In this document: piece by piece, positions 1-7,971 of the stretch
How positions within the stretch are numbered: position 1 is the stretch's first letter
Layout: every line of letters begins with the position of its first letter
Origin: Paradesertivirga sp036399495
GTDB lineage: Bacteria > Bacteroidota > Bacteroidia > Sphingobacteriales > Sphingobacteriaceae
Direction of reading: 5' to 3'
Length of the DNA stretch: 15,002 nt
NCBI GenBank assembly: GCA_036399495.1
Contig: DASWMZ010000103.1
Span: 1 to 15,002 of the forward strand
Translations under genes and position numbers: made by a program
Notes under the pieces: model-generated
What the model was told of the DNA's origin: nothing
Database searches by the model: none
The model's input: the letters and a program-made list of their open reading frames with translations, nothing else

Positions 1-2
1 TA

Positions 3-839
3 ACTGGTTTACATAAAAGTCCATTTCATGGTTTTTCTGTTGAATTTGCCGAACATCGCCAATACAATAGCGGCGAATCAGTTAAAAACATCGACTGGAA
101 ACTCTACGGAAGAACCGATAAACTTTTTGTAAAGAGATTCGAGGAAGAAACCAATTTGCGTTGTCAGTTAGTGTTAGATATTTCTTCTTCTATGTACTTT
201 CCTGAAAAGCAATTTAACAAGCTTCTTTTTTCGGTCTGTTCGGCAGCTTCGTTAATGTATCTTTTCAAAAAACAGCGAGATGCTTTTGGGCTGAGCTGCT
301 TTTCGGACAAGTTGGAACTATCTACCCAGGCAAAGTCGACGGCCGTGCATCAGAAATTTTTGTTTTCAGAATTGGAAAAGCTAATGATGGCCAATTCACA
401 GCATGCAAAAACATCAGTTGCAACTGTCTTGCATGAAGTTGCGGAACTGGTGCATAAACGTTCATTGATCATCATATTTACTGATATGTTTGAAAGTGGT
501 GCAAGTGAGAGCAGTCTAAATGAAATTTTCGCGGCGCTCCAGCATCTTAAATATAATAAGCACGAAGTAGTTATTTTCAATGTTCTCGATCACAAAAAGG
601 AAATTAATTTTGACTTCGAAAATCGTCCATATCATTTTATAGATATGGAAACGCAGGAGGAGTTAAAAGTGCATCCTTCTCAAATTCAGGAAACTTACAC
701 CAAGAATGTAACTGGTTTTTTGGAAGAACTACAACAAAGATGTCTTCAATATAAGATCGATTTGGTTAATGCAGACATCCACGCAGGATTCTATCCTGTT
801 TTGCATTCGTATCTTATTAAAAGAAACAAGATGGTTTAG
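3..839 (+). CDS. DUF58 domain-containing protein, 3' part (5' end outside window)
   Basis: The reading frame is open from the left edge, so the true start lies outside the window. The first visible part carries the DUF58 hallmark: a GxHxS/F-type stretch, then EFAEHRQYNSGE, then IDWKLYGRTDKL and VKRFEEET. It is followed by LDISSSM, a DxSxS motif resembling the MIDAS motif of von Willebrand A domains, which suggests a metal-dependent adhesion fold. DUF58 proteins are usually encoded next to a MoxR-type AAA+ ATPase and BatA/BatB-like vWA membrane proteins, but those would lie to the left and cannot be checked here. The TTG at 156 that opens an internal ORF is not the start, because conserved DUF58 sequence lies upstream of it in the same frame. 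The visible part has no membrane segment. The molecular role is unknown; the family assignment is firm. Confidence 0.9.
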   Translation, partial: TGLHKSPFHGFSVEFAEHRQYNSGESVKNIDWKLYGRTDKLFVKRFEEETNLRCQLVLDISSSMYFPEKQFNKLLFSVCSAASLMYLFKKQRDAFGLSCFSDKLELSTQAKSTAVHQKFLFSELEKLMMANSQHAKTSVATVLHEVAELVHKRSLIIIFTDMFESGASESSLNEIFAALQHLKYNKHEVVIFNVLDHKKEINFDFENRPYHFIDMETQEELKVHPSQIQETYTKNVTGFLEELQQRCLQYKIDLVNADIHAGFYPVLHSYLIKRNKMV

Positions 840-902
840 GTCTGATTTACAATATTTAAATCCGCATCCAACTTTTTCTGTTATAATCTTTCATCTACAC
901 TT

Positions 903-1463
903 ATGAATAATATAGCAGAAGCAATTCATGGCCACGTCTCCAAACATGTTTTAGAGGATGATGGGCTTTTTCCCAATAATCAAATCTATCCTCTTCTTGT
1001 TTATAAAGGAGCCGTCCATTTACTTCCAGGCGATGAACCCGAATCAATATTAAACCTTTTCGAATCGAATAATTGGACTAACGGCTGGAAAGATGGGATA
1101 TGCGATTATGATCATTATCATAGTTTAACGCACGAAGCTTTGGCAGTTTTCAGCGGCACAGCCGATGTTCATTTGGGTGGCCCCTCAGGTGTAACTTTAC
1201 AACTAACTCGTGGCGATTTAATTATTATTCCGGCAGGAGTTGCGCATAGATCTATGAATGCAAGCACAGATTTCCTGTGTGTTGGGGCCTATCCGGAAGG
1301 GAAACATTACGATATGAGGTACGGAAAGCAAGAAGAGTGGAACGAGGCGATCGAAAATATTAAAAACGTTGCGATTCCACAAACAGACCCTGTTTATGGG
1401 TCTAATGGAGGTTTGCTGGAATTTTGGCACACTGAAACAAATGTTAAGTCAAATCATTTTTAG
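903..1463 (+). CDS. Cupin-domain protein (YjlB-like)
   Basis: A 186-residue single-domain protein with both cupin motifs complete. Motif 1 is H71-Y-H73-SLTHE78 ending at G85. Motif 2 is G104-x5-P110-x-G112-x2-H115-x3-N119, an exact match to the cupin consensus. H71, H73, E78 and H115 are the expected metal ligands. The overall architecture resembles the small Bacillus YjlB-type cupins, whose substrate is unknown, so enzyme (dioxygenase or isomerase-like) and binding roles are both open. There is no signal peptide, so the protein is probably cytoplasmic. It starts 63 bases after the DUF58 gene, and its last 15 bases overlap the end of the convergent DUF72 gene. No Bacteroidota promoter was clear in the 63-base gap, so it could be cotranscribed with DUF58. 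Confidence 0.85.
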   Translation: MNNIAEAIHGHVSKHVLEDDGLFPNNQIYPLLVYKGAVHLLPGDEPESILNLFESNNWTNGWKDGICDYDHYHSLTHEALAVFSGTADVHLGGPSGVTLQLTRGDLIIIPAGVAHRSMNASTDFLCVGAYPEGKHYDMRYGKQEEWNEAIENIKNVAIPQTDPVYGSNGGLLEFWHTETNVKSNHF

Positions 1464-2168
1464 CATATCCAAAGCATTGTAAATGGCATAAGTATGAATA
1501 TCGTTATTAAAAAAAATGTAAGCTTCTTTTACGCTTTCTCCGGATTTTATTCGATCAACTAACAGCTGTAATTGCTCATTTTCATAATTCGATGCATATA
1601 ATTGGCCCTCACCATGCATGCGATAATATAATAAAGGTGTATTACTGATAAGATCTTTTGGTAACGTCGGGTGACTCATTCCACAGAAGGTGATGTTTTT
1701 GATCGCAAGTTTTTGATATACTTCCTCTATCCACCAAGTCGGATGTCTAAACTCTACAACATTCAGAAATGAATTATCGAGACTATTTATAATTCTTTCA
1801 AGATGTTCTTCTGAATAATGAAAGTTTGGCGGAAGCTGAAATAACACACATCCTAATTTGTCTTGTAAGCCATCTCTCACAACGTTATAAAAGTCGCTAA
1901 TTAAATCTGCAGTGCCATTAAACTTTTTATAGTGGGTTATTGACCTGGGTGCCTTAACCGCAAATCGGAAATTCTCAGGACTTTTAAGACGCCAGTTTTC
2001 CAGAAACGACAATCGAGGGAAACGGTAAAAAGTTACATTCAGCTCGAGCGTACTGAAGTATTGGCAATAATGGTTGAACCATTTGGTTTGGGCGAGTCCT
2101 TCAGGGTAAAAAGTTCCTTTCCAATGCTTGTAATGAAAACCGGAGCAGCCAATTCGCCATTCTATCAT
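1449..2168 (-). CDS. DUF72 domain-containing protein (YecE-like)
   Basis: A 239-residue protein matching the DUF72/YecE family throughout. The N-terminus has IGCSGFHYKHWKGTFYP, followed by the family's F-x-T-L-E-N/L-x-T-F-Y-R stretch, then FRFAVKAPRSITH. The middle has LFQLPPNF and the C-terminal part has EAYIFFNND. The family forms a TIM-barrel-like fold with a conserved pocket, and its biochemical role is not established. The length is typical. The start ATG lies 169 bases from the divergent radical SAM gene, and the 3' end overlaps the cupin gene by 15 bases. There is no signal peptide. The family call is confident; the function is unknown. Confidence 0.9.
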   Translation of the reverse strand: MIEWRIGCSGFHYKHWKGTFYPEGLAQTKWFNHYCQYFSTLELNVTFYRFPRLSFLENWRLKSPENFRFAVKAPRSITHYKKFNGTADLISDFYNVVRDGLQDKLGCVLFQLPPNFHYSEEHLERIINSLDNSFLNVVEFRHPTWWIEEVYQKLAIKNITFCGMSHPTLPKDLISNTPLLYYRMHGEGQLYASNYENEQLQLLVDRIKSGESVKEAYIFFNNDIHTYAIYNALDMLKMI

Positions 2169-2242
2169 ACAACATTAACAGAGCCATTATCAATTGGTTT
2201 ATAATCATTGACGGATGTTGATTCGTCATTGCTTTATAAGAC

Positions 2243-2273
2243 TGCGCTTCTCAAGCTTGAAAATGTATCTTTG
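2243..2273 (+). promoter_or_regulatory. Putative Bacteroidota promoter for the radical SAM gene
   Basis: The -7 element TATCTTTG (2266-2273) matches TAnnTTTG exactly and is followed by C, as is common in this phylum. The -33 region at about 2243-2246 (TGCG) is a poor match to TTTG, so the call rests mainly on the -7 box. The predicted start of transcription is near 2278, giving a leader of about 60 bases before the TTG start codon. Confidence 0.4.
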
Positions 2274-2336
2274 CAAAAGTTAATCAAGCCGCAATAAATT
2301 ACGAAGTAGTAGGTTTACAATAATTTATCAGAGACA

Positions 2337-3311
2337 TTGGGCACCCCTTTAGATTACGGACAAAAGCCATACAATCATTACGGAGCTTACTTGAAGCAAA
2401 AGTATGAAGGAAAGCGCGTGTTCAAAATTATAGTAGATGGTGGTTTCACATGTCCTAATCGTGATGGCAGCAAAGGCTATGGTGGCTGCTCTTATTGTAA
2501 TGTAGATTCTTTCACTCCGGAGCTGTCGCGCAGTACACCTAACATTAGCGAACAAATAGCCCGTGGTATTGAGCGTGCCCGAACGGGTTATGCTGCCGAT
2601 AAATTTATCATCTATTTTCAACCCAACACAAATACCTACGCACCCGCACATTACTTAAGAGCAATGTACGACGAGGCAATTAAAGTTGCCGAAAGTATTG
2701 CTCCCGGTGATATTGTTGGCTTATCTGTAGGTACGCGACCCGATTGCATTGATGCAGAGAAGGTGACCTTGTTAGAAAGTTACCTTGAAAAGGGATTAGA
2801 TGTTGATTTAGAGATGGGCATGGAGTCAATCTATAATGATACGCTTTCCAGGATTAATAGAGGTTGCTCCCATGAGGAATTAGAAGCAGCGCTCAATTTA
2901 GTTCAATATTCTTCGCTTGAGGTGTGCGTTCATACAATTTTTGGATTCCCTTGGGAAACTAAGGAAATGATGCTTCTTTACGCTGATGAAATTAATCGCT
3001 TCCCGCAGATTAAGTTTGTTAAGCTCCATCATCTTCATATTGTAGAAGGCTCGATAATGGGTGTTCAATACAAACGTGAACCTTTTAAAGTATTCAGTCT
3101 CGAAGAATACACAGGTTTTTTAGCCGAATTCATCCCGTTGCTTCGGCCTGATATAATATTACAACGCTTGTTTGGCATCGCCGATTTCGATTTATTAATT
3201 GCACCTAACTGGGGCGTAAAAAAATCGCAGATTCAAACATTTATCGACAAAGAACTAGAAAAACGCGGTATCCTTCAAGGCAGTGCCTACATTCCGTATC
3301 TAGTCAAATAA
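2337..3311 (+). CDS. TIGR01212-family radical SAM protein (YhcC-like)
   Basis: A 324-residue radical S-adenosylmethionine protein. The cluster-binding cysteines are C39, C51 and C54, giving the extended C-x11-C-x2-C spacing of the TIGR01212/YhcC branch rather than the classical C-x3-C-x2-C. Further family features are IYFQPNTNTYAP, VGLSVGTRPDC, the glutamate-rich LDVDLEMGMES stretch, VHTIFGFPWET and the LHHLHIVEGS segment. The start is TTG: no ATG lies upstream in frame before the stop at 2310, and YGQKPYNHYGAYLK is the usual N-terminus of the family. The substrate is unknown; the related Elp3-like arrangement has led to suggestions of tRNA or translation-linked roles, but this is unproven. 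It stands alone in a divergent pair with the DUF72 gene. Confidence 0.9.
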   Translation: MGTPLDYGQKPYNHYGAYLKQKYEGKRVFKIIVDGGFTCPNRDGSKGYGGCSYCNVDSFTPELSRSTPNISEQIARGIERARTGYAADKFIIYFQPNTNTYAPAHYLRAMYDEAIKVAESIAPGDIVGLSVGTRPDCIDAEKVTLLESYLEKGLDVDLEMGMESIYNDTLSRINRGCSHEELEAALNLVQYSSLEVCVHTIFGFPWETKEMMLLYADEINRFPQIKFVKLHHLHIVEGSIMGVQYKREPFKVFSLEEYTGFLAEFIPLLRPDIILQRLFGIADFDLLIAPNWGVKKSQIQTFIDKELEKRGILQGSAYIPYLVK

Positions 3312-3731
3312 TTTCAAACGCCCTAATTTCATTTAGAATTCTAAAATCAGTTTATTGAATCTGGTATTTCCCGATTTGTTGTCGGATTATTGTTCTTTAG
3401 TTGGGATATTGTCGATTATTGTTTTAAAAATTCATTATTAACGATGTTTTTAGTCGAATATTTATAATGGAATGTCTTTTTCTAAATTTATTAGTGTATT
3501 TTAAAGACAATAGCTGATTATTTTGCTAGATATTACTTTTTCAAATAAATAATTTGCCTTTTCTTGCTTTATTATTATAAAAATTATATTATTGTTTATG
3601 ATTTATGTAAATAATGTTAATATAATTCAACGTTAGTATCTTTTTTTATACACTTTGGGTGTATGTCGCGTTAGTATCGCTTTATTGTCAATAATTAATT
3701 AAATAAATCTTAAACACTTTAAACAATTGAA
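3312..3731. other. Long A+T-rich intergenic region upstream of the first amt
   Basis: No ORF or RNA gene is visible in these 420 bases. They contain a perfect palindrome TTTAGAATTCTAAA (3332-3345), which may be part of a weak 3' structure for the radical SAM gene. There is a pair of near-identical direct repeats at 3379-3394 and 3409-3423 (TTGTCGGATTATTGTT and TTGTCGATTATTGTT), and a 10-base direct repeat CGTTAGTATC at 3631-3640 and 3669-3678. Between the latter two copies lies the inverted repeat ATACAC-N5-GTGTAT. No exact TAnnTTTG box and no sigma-54 type GG/GC pair was found near the amt start, so the promoter is not identified. The density of repeats suggests a regulatory region for ammonium transport. 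Confidence 0.5.
3648..3664. promoter_or_regulatory. Candidate operator: inverted repeat ATACAC-N5-GTGTAT
   Basis: Perfect 6-base arms at 3648-3653 and 3659-3664 are separated by TTTGG. The repeat lies about 70 bases upstream of the first amt start and is flanked on both sides by copies of CGTTAGTATC. The size and spacing fit a site for a dimeric helix-turn-helix regulator. The regulator and the binding are inferred; only the symmetry is seen. Confidence 0.35.
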
Positions 3732-5039
3732 ATGAAAAAAGTCTTACCCTTTCTACTGTTGGTTGTAGCCGTAGTGCTTGCCTTGCTCTATCCCTCTGTT
3801 GAGGTAGTGAACATTGCAGAAAACAAAATTGATACCGGCGACACAGCTTGGCTTCTTGTGGCTACGGCCTTAGTATTATTAATGACTCCTGGATTGGCTT
3901 ACTTCTATGGAGGTATGGTTAGGAAGAAAAATGTGATTTCAACCATGCTTCAAAGTTTAGTATGTATGGGGCTCATCACAGTTTTGTGGGTGATCTTTGG
4001 TTTCAGTCTTGCCTTTGGCGATGACATTGGTGGAGTAATTGGTAATCCGGCCACTTTTTTTATGATGAAAGGGATGGTTGGGAATGCAGTATGGTCTTTG
4101 GCGCCGACAATTCCTTTGGTTTTATTTGCAATGTTCCAATTAAAGTTCGCGGTTATTACACCCGCTTTAATAACAGGAGCATTTGCCGAGCGTATCCGCT
4201 TTAACTCCTACCTTATTTTCCTTTGTTTATTCATGATCTTTATCTATTCTCCTTTAGCTCATGCAACATGGCATCCAGATGGAATCCTGTTTCAAAAAGG
4301 AGTTCTTGATTTTGCAGGTGGAACAGTTGTGCATATGTCGGCAGGATGGGCTGCATTGGCTTCGGCTATTTTCTTAAAGAAACGTACTACTTCTGAACAC
4401 ACTCCTGCTCGTGTAAGTTATGTGATTCTCGGAACTGGTCTCCTTTGGTTTGGTTGGTTTGGATTTAACGCTGGATCTGCAGTAGGTGCCGGAACTTTAG
4501 CCGCAACTGCTTTAGCGACTACAACTACAGCATCAGCTGCAGCTGCAATGGCCTGGATATTCTTTGATATGGCTCGCGGAAAGAAACCTTCAGCAATGGG
4601 TGCTTGTATCGGAGCCGTTGTTGGATTGGTAGCTATTACTCCGGCTGCTGGTTTTGTTAGTGTGTCTCATTCTATTATAATAGGTGTAGTAGCTGCTGTG
4701 GTTAGTAACCTGGTAGTGCTTTGGAGAAGCCGTACAAATATTGATGATACGCTTGATGTGTTTCCTTGTCATGGTGTGGGTGGTATGGTAGGTATGCTAA
4801 TGACAGGTGTTTTTGCTAACCAAGGTGTTAATGCCGCCAATACTACTGGCAATGGTCTTTATTTCGGCGAGACAAAATTATTTATAGTGCATTTAGTTGC
4901 TTTGGTTGTCGTGTCAGCATTTGCTTTCATCGGTTCGTATATTTTATTAGTTGTCACAAATGCTATAAGCCCACTTCGTGTTTCTGCTGAAGACGAAGAA
5001 TTAGGTTTAGATATGAGTCAACATGATGAAGAGCTATAA
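3732..5039 (+). CDS. amt: Ammonium transporter, Amt family (first copy)
   Basis: A 435-residue inner-membrane ammonium channel of the Amt/MEP/Rh family. A hydrophobic N-terminal segment (residues 4-20) is followed by the signature MTPGLAYFYGGMVRKKNV (51-68). The two pore histidines of the twin-His site are visible as H201 in FAGGTVVHMSAG and H347 in DVFPCHGVGG. WFGWFGFNAGSA (239-250) and AITPAAGFV are also typical. The C-terminus ends in ELGLDMSQHDEEL, the conserved cytoplasmic tail that in other Amt proteins couples the subunits and contacts PII. The length is normal. The gene is followed 29 bases later by a strong terminator, so it is probably its own transcription unit, controlled from the repeat-rich upstream region. 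No glnK/glnB gene is adjacent, which is unlike many bacterial amt loci. Confidence 0.95.
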   Translation: MKKVLPFLLLVVAVVLALLYPSVEVVNIAENKIDTGDTAWLLVATALVLLMTPGLAYFYGGMVRKKNVISTMLQSLVCMGLITVLWVIFGFSLAFGDDIGGVIGNPATFFMMKGMVGNAVWSLAPTIPLVLFAMFQLKFAVITPALITGAFAERIRFNSYLIFLCLFMIFIYSPLAHATWHPDGILFQKGVLDFAGGTVVHMSAGWAALASAIFLKKRTTSEHTPARVSYVILGTGLLWFGWFGFNAGSAVGAGTLAATALATTTTASAAAAMAWIFFDMARGKKPSAMGACIGAVVGLVAITPAAGFVSVSHSIIIGVVAAVVSNLVVLWRSRTNIDDTLDVFPCHGVGGMVGMLMTGVFANQGVNAANTTGNGLYFGETKLFIVHLVALVVVSAFAFIGSYILLVVTNAISPLRVSAEDEELGLDMSQHDEEL

Positions 5040-5067
5040 TATTTAAACGATTTTGGTTTAGTGTTGG

Positions 5068-5099
5068 GAGGGTTTAACGAAAGTTGGCCCTCTTTTTTT
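5068..5099 (+). terminator. Intrinsic terminator after the first amt
   Basis: The stem GAGGGTTTAAC / GTTGGCCCTC (5068-5078 and 5083-5092) includes two G-U pairs and one bulged base. It is closed by the stable tetraloop GAAA (5079-5082) and followed by seven T residues. It separates the first amt from the amt2-porin unit. Confidence 0.85.
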
Positions 5100-5298
5100 G
5101 TTTTATTGATTTTTTTTCATCTAAATAGGTTTTTTTATAATTTAAATCAGTCTTATTTGTCGCCAAATGCATTTTTTTCCAAAAAGTATTACAAAAAGGA
5201 ATAATTTTGAATAAAAATTTGCCATTTACTATGAATATTTAAAAATATCACTAACTTTATTGCAGATATTATTCAACAACACTAAATAACTAAACAAA

Positions 5299-6711
5299 AT
5301 GAGTAAATTATCAGTTAAACAAGTCGCCCCATTCTTGGTATTGGCGGCAGTATCTCTAGCCGCAATCTTTGTTCCGGTGTTACCAAACTTCGACGATGGT
5401 GGTAAACTTTACAATGGCGCCGACATTGCATGGATCTTAGTGGCAACAGCTCTAGTATTTCTAATGACCCCTGGTCTTGCATTTTTTTATGGTGGGATGG
5501 TTCATCGCAAAAACGTGATCTCGACTATGATTAAAAGCGTAGTAGCTGCGGGTGTAGTGAGCGTTTTATGGGTCACGGTAGGTTTCAGCCTTGCCTTTGG
5601 GACATCTATTCAGGGCTTTATCGGAGATCCAACAACTTTCTTGTTTTTCAAGGATGTTAATTCTGGAGCTCCCTGGAGTTTAGCGCCGACAATTCCATTA
5701 ACATTATTTGCTTTGTTCCAGTTGATGTTTGCCATCATTACTCCTGGATTAGTAGTCGGAGCAGTTGCAGAAAGGATCAGGTTTACATCATATATACTTT
5801 TCATCGTATTATTTAGCTTATTTGTATATGCGCCACTTGCACACTGGAGCTGGCATCCTGAGGGTTTCCTGTTTAAAATGGGAGTTCTTGATTTCGCGGG
5901 CGGTACAGTAGTTCATATCTCAGCTGGTTGTGCTGCTTTAGCTGGTGCACTAGTTTTAAAGCGTCGTCAGTCTCATTTAGAACAAAGAGAAATTCCACCG
6001 GCAAACATTCCTTACGTTTTAATAGGAACTGGTTTATTATGGTTCGGTTGGTTTGGTTTTAATGCTGGATCAGCGTTAGGAGCTAATGCCTTGGCCGTTT
6101 CTGCATTTGCAACTACTAACACCGCAGCTGGTGCCGCAGGTTTATCATGGATGTTCTTCGATGTTATTAGAGGAAAAAAACCATCCGTTTTAGGTTTCTG
6201 TATAGGTGCAGTTGTAGGTTTGGTAGCAATAACTCCTGCCGCTGGATTTGTAGCAATTCCTCAAAGTATTTTCATCGGATTCATAGCAGCAATCATTTCT
6301 AACATTGCAGTTCATTACAAACAAAAATCGTCACTTGATGATACTTTGGACGTGTTCCCATGCCACGGATTAGGCGGTATTGTTGGTATGATCTTGACTG
6401 GTATTTTCGCAACTAAGACCGTTAACGGAGCAGGTGCCGATGGTTTATTTTACGGTAACCCTGAATTCTTCTTCACCCAGCTGAAAGGTTTAGGAATTGT
6501 AGTGGCTTATAGCTTTATCGTGTCATTTGTGATCTTTAAATTGATTAACCTGATACAACCAATTAGAGTATCGTCAGAAGAGGAAGAAGAAGGATTGGAC
6601 GCTAGTCAGCATAATGAAAAATATGTGCAAGGAACTTTACTGGTGAATAACAATGGAAGAACAGTAGAGCGCGATATTAAAGTCTTTGAAAAAGACGTAA
6701 TCGATAACTAA
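5299..6711 (+). CDS. amt: Ammonium transporter, Amt family (second copy, with C-terminal extension)
   Basis: A 470-residue paralogue of the preceding Amt, clearly alignable along its whole length. Shared features are MTPGLAFFYGGMVHRKNV, twin histidines H206 (GGTVVHISAG) and H356 (DVFPCHGLGG), WFGWFGFNAGSA and the acidic tail ending EEGLDASQHNEKY. It differs in carrying about 30 extra residues (441-470) after that conserved tail. The tail is hydrophilic, begins VQGTLLVNNN and ends KDVIDN. Its function is unknown; it lies where PII-dependent gating acts in other Amts, so a regulatory role is a guess. The gene follows the terminator of the first amt by about 200 bases and is 77 bases ahead of the porin gene with no terminator between them, so amt2 and porin are probably cotranscribed. 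The upstream gap (5100-5298) is A+T-rich; only an imperfect -7-like box TAACTTTA (5252-5259) was seen. Confidence 0.95.
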   Translation: MSKLSVKQVAPFLVLAAVSLAAIFVPVLPNFDDGGKLYNGADIAWILVATALVFLMTPGLAFFYGGMVHRKNVISTMIKSVVAAGVVSVLWVTVGFSLAFGTSIQGFIGDPTTFLFFKDVNSGAPWSLAPTIPLTLFALFQLMFAIITPGLVVGAVAERIRFTSYILFIVLFSLFVYAPLAHWSWHPEGFLFKMGVLDFAGGTVVHISAGCAALAGALVLKRRQSHLEQREIPPANIPYVLIGTGLLWFGWFGFNAGSALGANALAVSAFATTNTAAGAAGLSWMFFDVIRGKKPSVLGFCIGAVVGLVAITPAAGFVAIPQSIFIGFIAAIISNIAVHYKQKSSLDDTLDVFPCHGLGGIVGMILTGIFATKTVNGAGADGLFYGNPEFFFTQLKGLGIVVAYSFIVSFVIFKLINLIQPIRVSSEEEEEGLDASQHNEKYVQGTLLVNNNGRTVERDIKVFEKDVIDN

Positions 6712-6729
6712 GAATTTTCAAACCTTATA

Positions 6730-6789
6730 TAAAAAAGCAACAATAACAGTCGAATTAACAAGCCTTATTAACAACTTAAAAAAGCAACA
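6730..6789 (+). repeat. 13-base direct repeat TAAAAAAGCAACA before the porin start
   Basis: Two identical copies lie at 6730-6742 and 6777-6789, a 47-base period. The second runs into the A of the porin ATG. An A-rich stretch directly before a start codon is typical of Bacteroidota translation initiation, so the second copy may act as the ribosome-recruiting sequence. The role of the first is unclear. Confidence 0.45.
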
Positions 6790-7853
6790 TGTTTAGAAAA
6801 CTACTATCATTAATCGCATTGGCCGGTGTATCATATGCAAATGCTCAGGATTCAACGTCTACGCCACTAACAATCTCTGGTTCCGTTGATACGTATTACA
6901 AGTATGATTTCTCTAAAGTTCCGAACATCGGAACGAGTTTCGCAACAGATCAAAACTCAGTTTCTCTAGGTATGATTGATGTTGCTTTAAAGAAGACAAC
7001 AGGGAAAGCTTCATTTGTGGGTGAAGTCTCTTTTGGTCCAAGAGGTCAATATCAGTCTATTCCTAATGGAGACGGAACCGATGGAAACTCGTTCCACATT
7101 CAAAACTTGTATGCTACTTATGCTTTCACCGATAAATTTTCAATGACGGCAGGGTATATGGGAACTTTCGTGGGATACGAAGTTATTTCGCCAGTAGGAA
7201 ACTTTAATTATTCTACTTCATATTTATTTACCAATGGCCCATTCCAAAACGCTGGAGTTAAAGCCAATCTTGCTTTAGGTAAAGTTGGCTTGATGGTAGG
7301 AGCCTTCAATACCTACTGGAATCAATATCGCGCAGATTCAAGATATGGAGTTAATACCTTGGGCGCCCAAATCTCCGTTACACCTGTTGAAGGCTGGAGC
7401 GCATATTTAAATTTATTAACCGGTAAACAGTCTGGTACTATCCTCGACCTAACAACTGCTTACCAGATTACTGATAAGTTTAAATTAGGCTTGAACGCCG
7501 CAGATTTCTCTACGCAAGATGACGATACTGGATATACAGGCGTTGCATTGTACCCTTCAGTAGCTGTTACAAGCGGATTTTCTTTAGGACTGCGTGGAGA
7601 ATATTTCAAAGCAAAAAAGAACACTTCTTTTCTCTTATTTGACGAAGATGACTCATACGTAGGGAACTTAGGTCCAGACGCTGACGAATCGATCACTTCC
7701 TTAACTGTTTCGGGAAATCTAAAATCAGGAGGTTTGACTTTCATACCAGAATTTAGAATTGATAATGGAAGCGTTAATCAATTTTTTAAAGAAAATGGCT
7801 CACTAACTAAATCTGCATCTCAGATTTCTTTAGCTGTAGTGTATGCATTCTAA
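6789..7853 (+). CDS. Outer-membrane beta-barrel porin (BBP2/OmpL-like)
   Basis: A 354-residue exported protein with a clear Sec signal peptide: MFRKLL, a hydrophobic core, and cleavage expected after ANAQ or just before it (residue 19-20). The mature part has alternating polar/aromatic beta strands such as SVDTYYKYDF and LYATYAFTDKFSMTAGYMGTFVGYE, with glycine- and asparagine-rich loops. The last residues AVVYAF end in phenylalanine, the usual C-terminal signal for BAM-dependent insertion. It resembles the putative beta-barrel porin-2 (OmpL-like) family often found beside amt genes in Bacteroidota. From its position directly behind amt2, without an intervening terminator, it probably lets ammonium or small nitrogenous solutes cross the outer membrane to the Amt channel. 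That substrate is inferred from context only. It is followed by its own terminator. Confidence 0.85.
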   Translation: MFRKLLSLIALAGVSYANAQDSTSTPLTISGSVDTYYKYDFSKVPNIGTSFATDQNSVSLGMIDVALKKTTGKASFVGEVSFGPRGQYQSIPNGDGTDGNSFHIQNLYATYAFTDKFSMTAGYMGTFVGYEVISPVGNFNYSTSYLFTNGPFQNAGVKANLALGKVGLMVGAFNTYWNQYRADSRYGVNTLGAQISVTPVEGWSAYLNLLTGKQSGTILDLTTAYQITDKFKLGLNAADFSTQDDDTGYTGVALYPSVAVTSGFSLGLRGEYFKAKKNTSFLLFDEDDSYVGNLGPDADESITSLTVSGNLKSGGLTFIPEFRIDNGSVNQFFKENGSLTKSASQISLAVVYAF

Positions 7854-7876
7854 AAATTAATCTTTTTAAAAGTTTG

Positions 7877-7904
7877 AGCAGGATCCAATGGGTCCTGCTT
7901 TTTT
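7877..7904 (+). terminator. Intrinsic terminator after the porin gene
   Basis: The stem AGCAGGATCC (7877-7886) pairs with GGGTCCTGCT (7890-7899), with one T-G wobble and a three-base loop AAT. A run of T residues (7899-7904) follows. It lies 23 bases after the porin stop codon and closes the amt2-porin transcript. Confidence 0.85.
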
Positions 7905-7971
7905 GTTATATTGAGTGAGACTTGCAACCTTTTTAGCACATTTCTTATCTTGTTATAAAACACCTTTAGAT

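Noticed and set aside
156..839. TTG at 156 as the start of the DUF58 gene
   Set aside because: The same frame is open to the left edge and encodes conserved DUF58 sequence (EFAEHR, IDWKLYGR) upstream.
5249..5263. Sigma-54 promoter before the second amt (TTGC at 5260-5263)
   Set aside because: The required GG 12 bases upstream of the GC is missing; no GG/GC pair with correct spacing was found before either amt.
7915..7971. GTG at 7915 as the start of the small lipoprotein
   Set aside because: It would place 19 extra residues before a normal lipoprotein signal; the ATG at 7972 gives a standard signal length with cysteine at residue 18.
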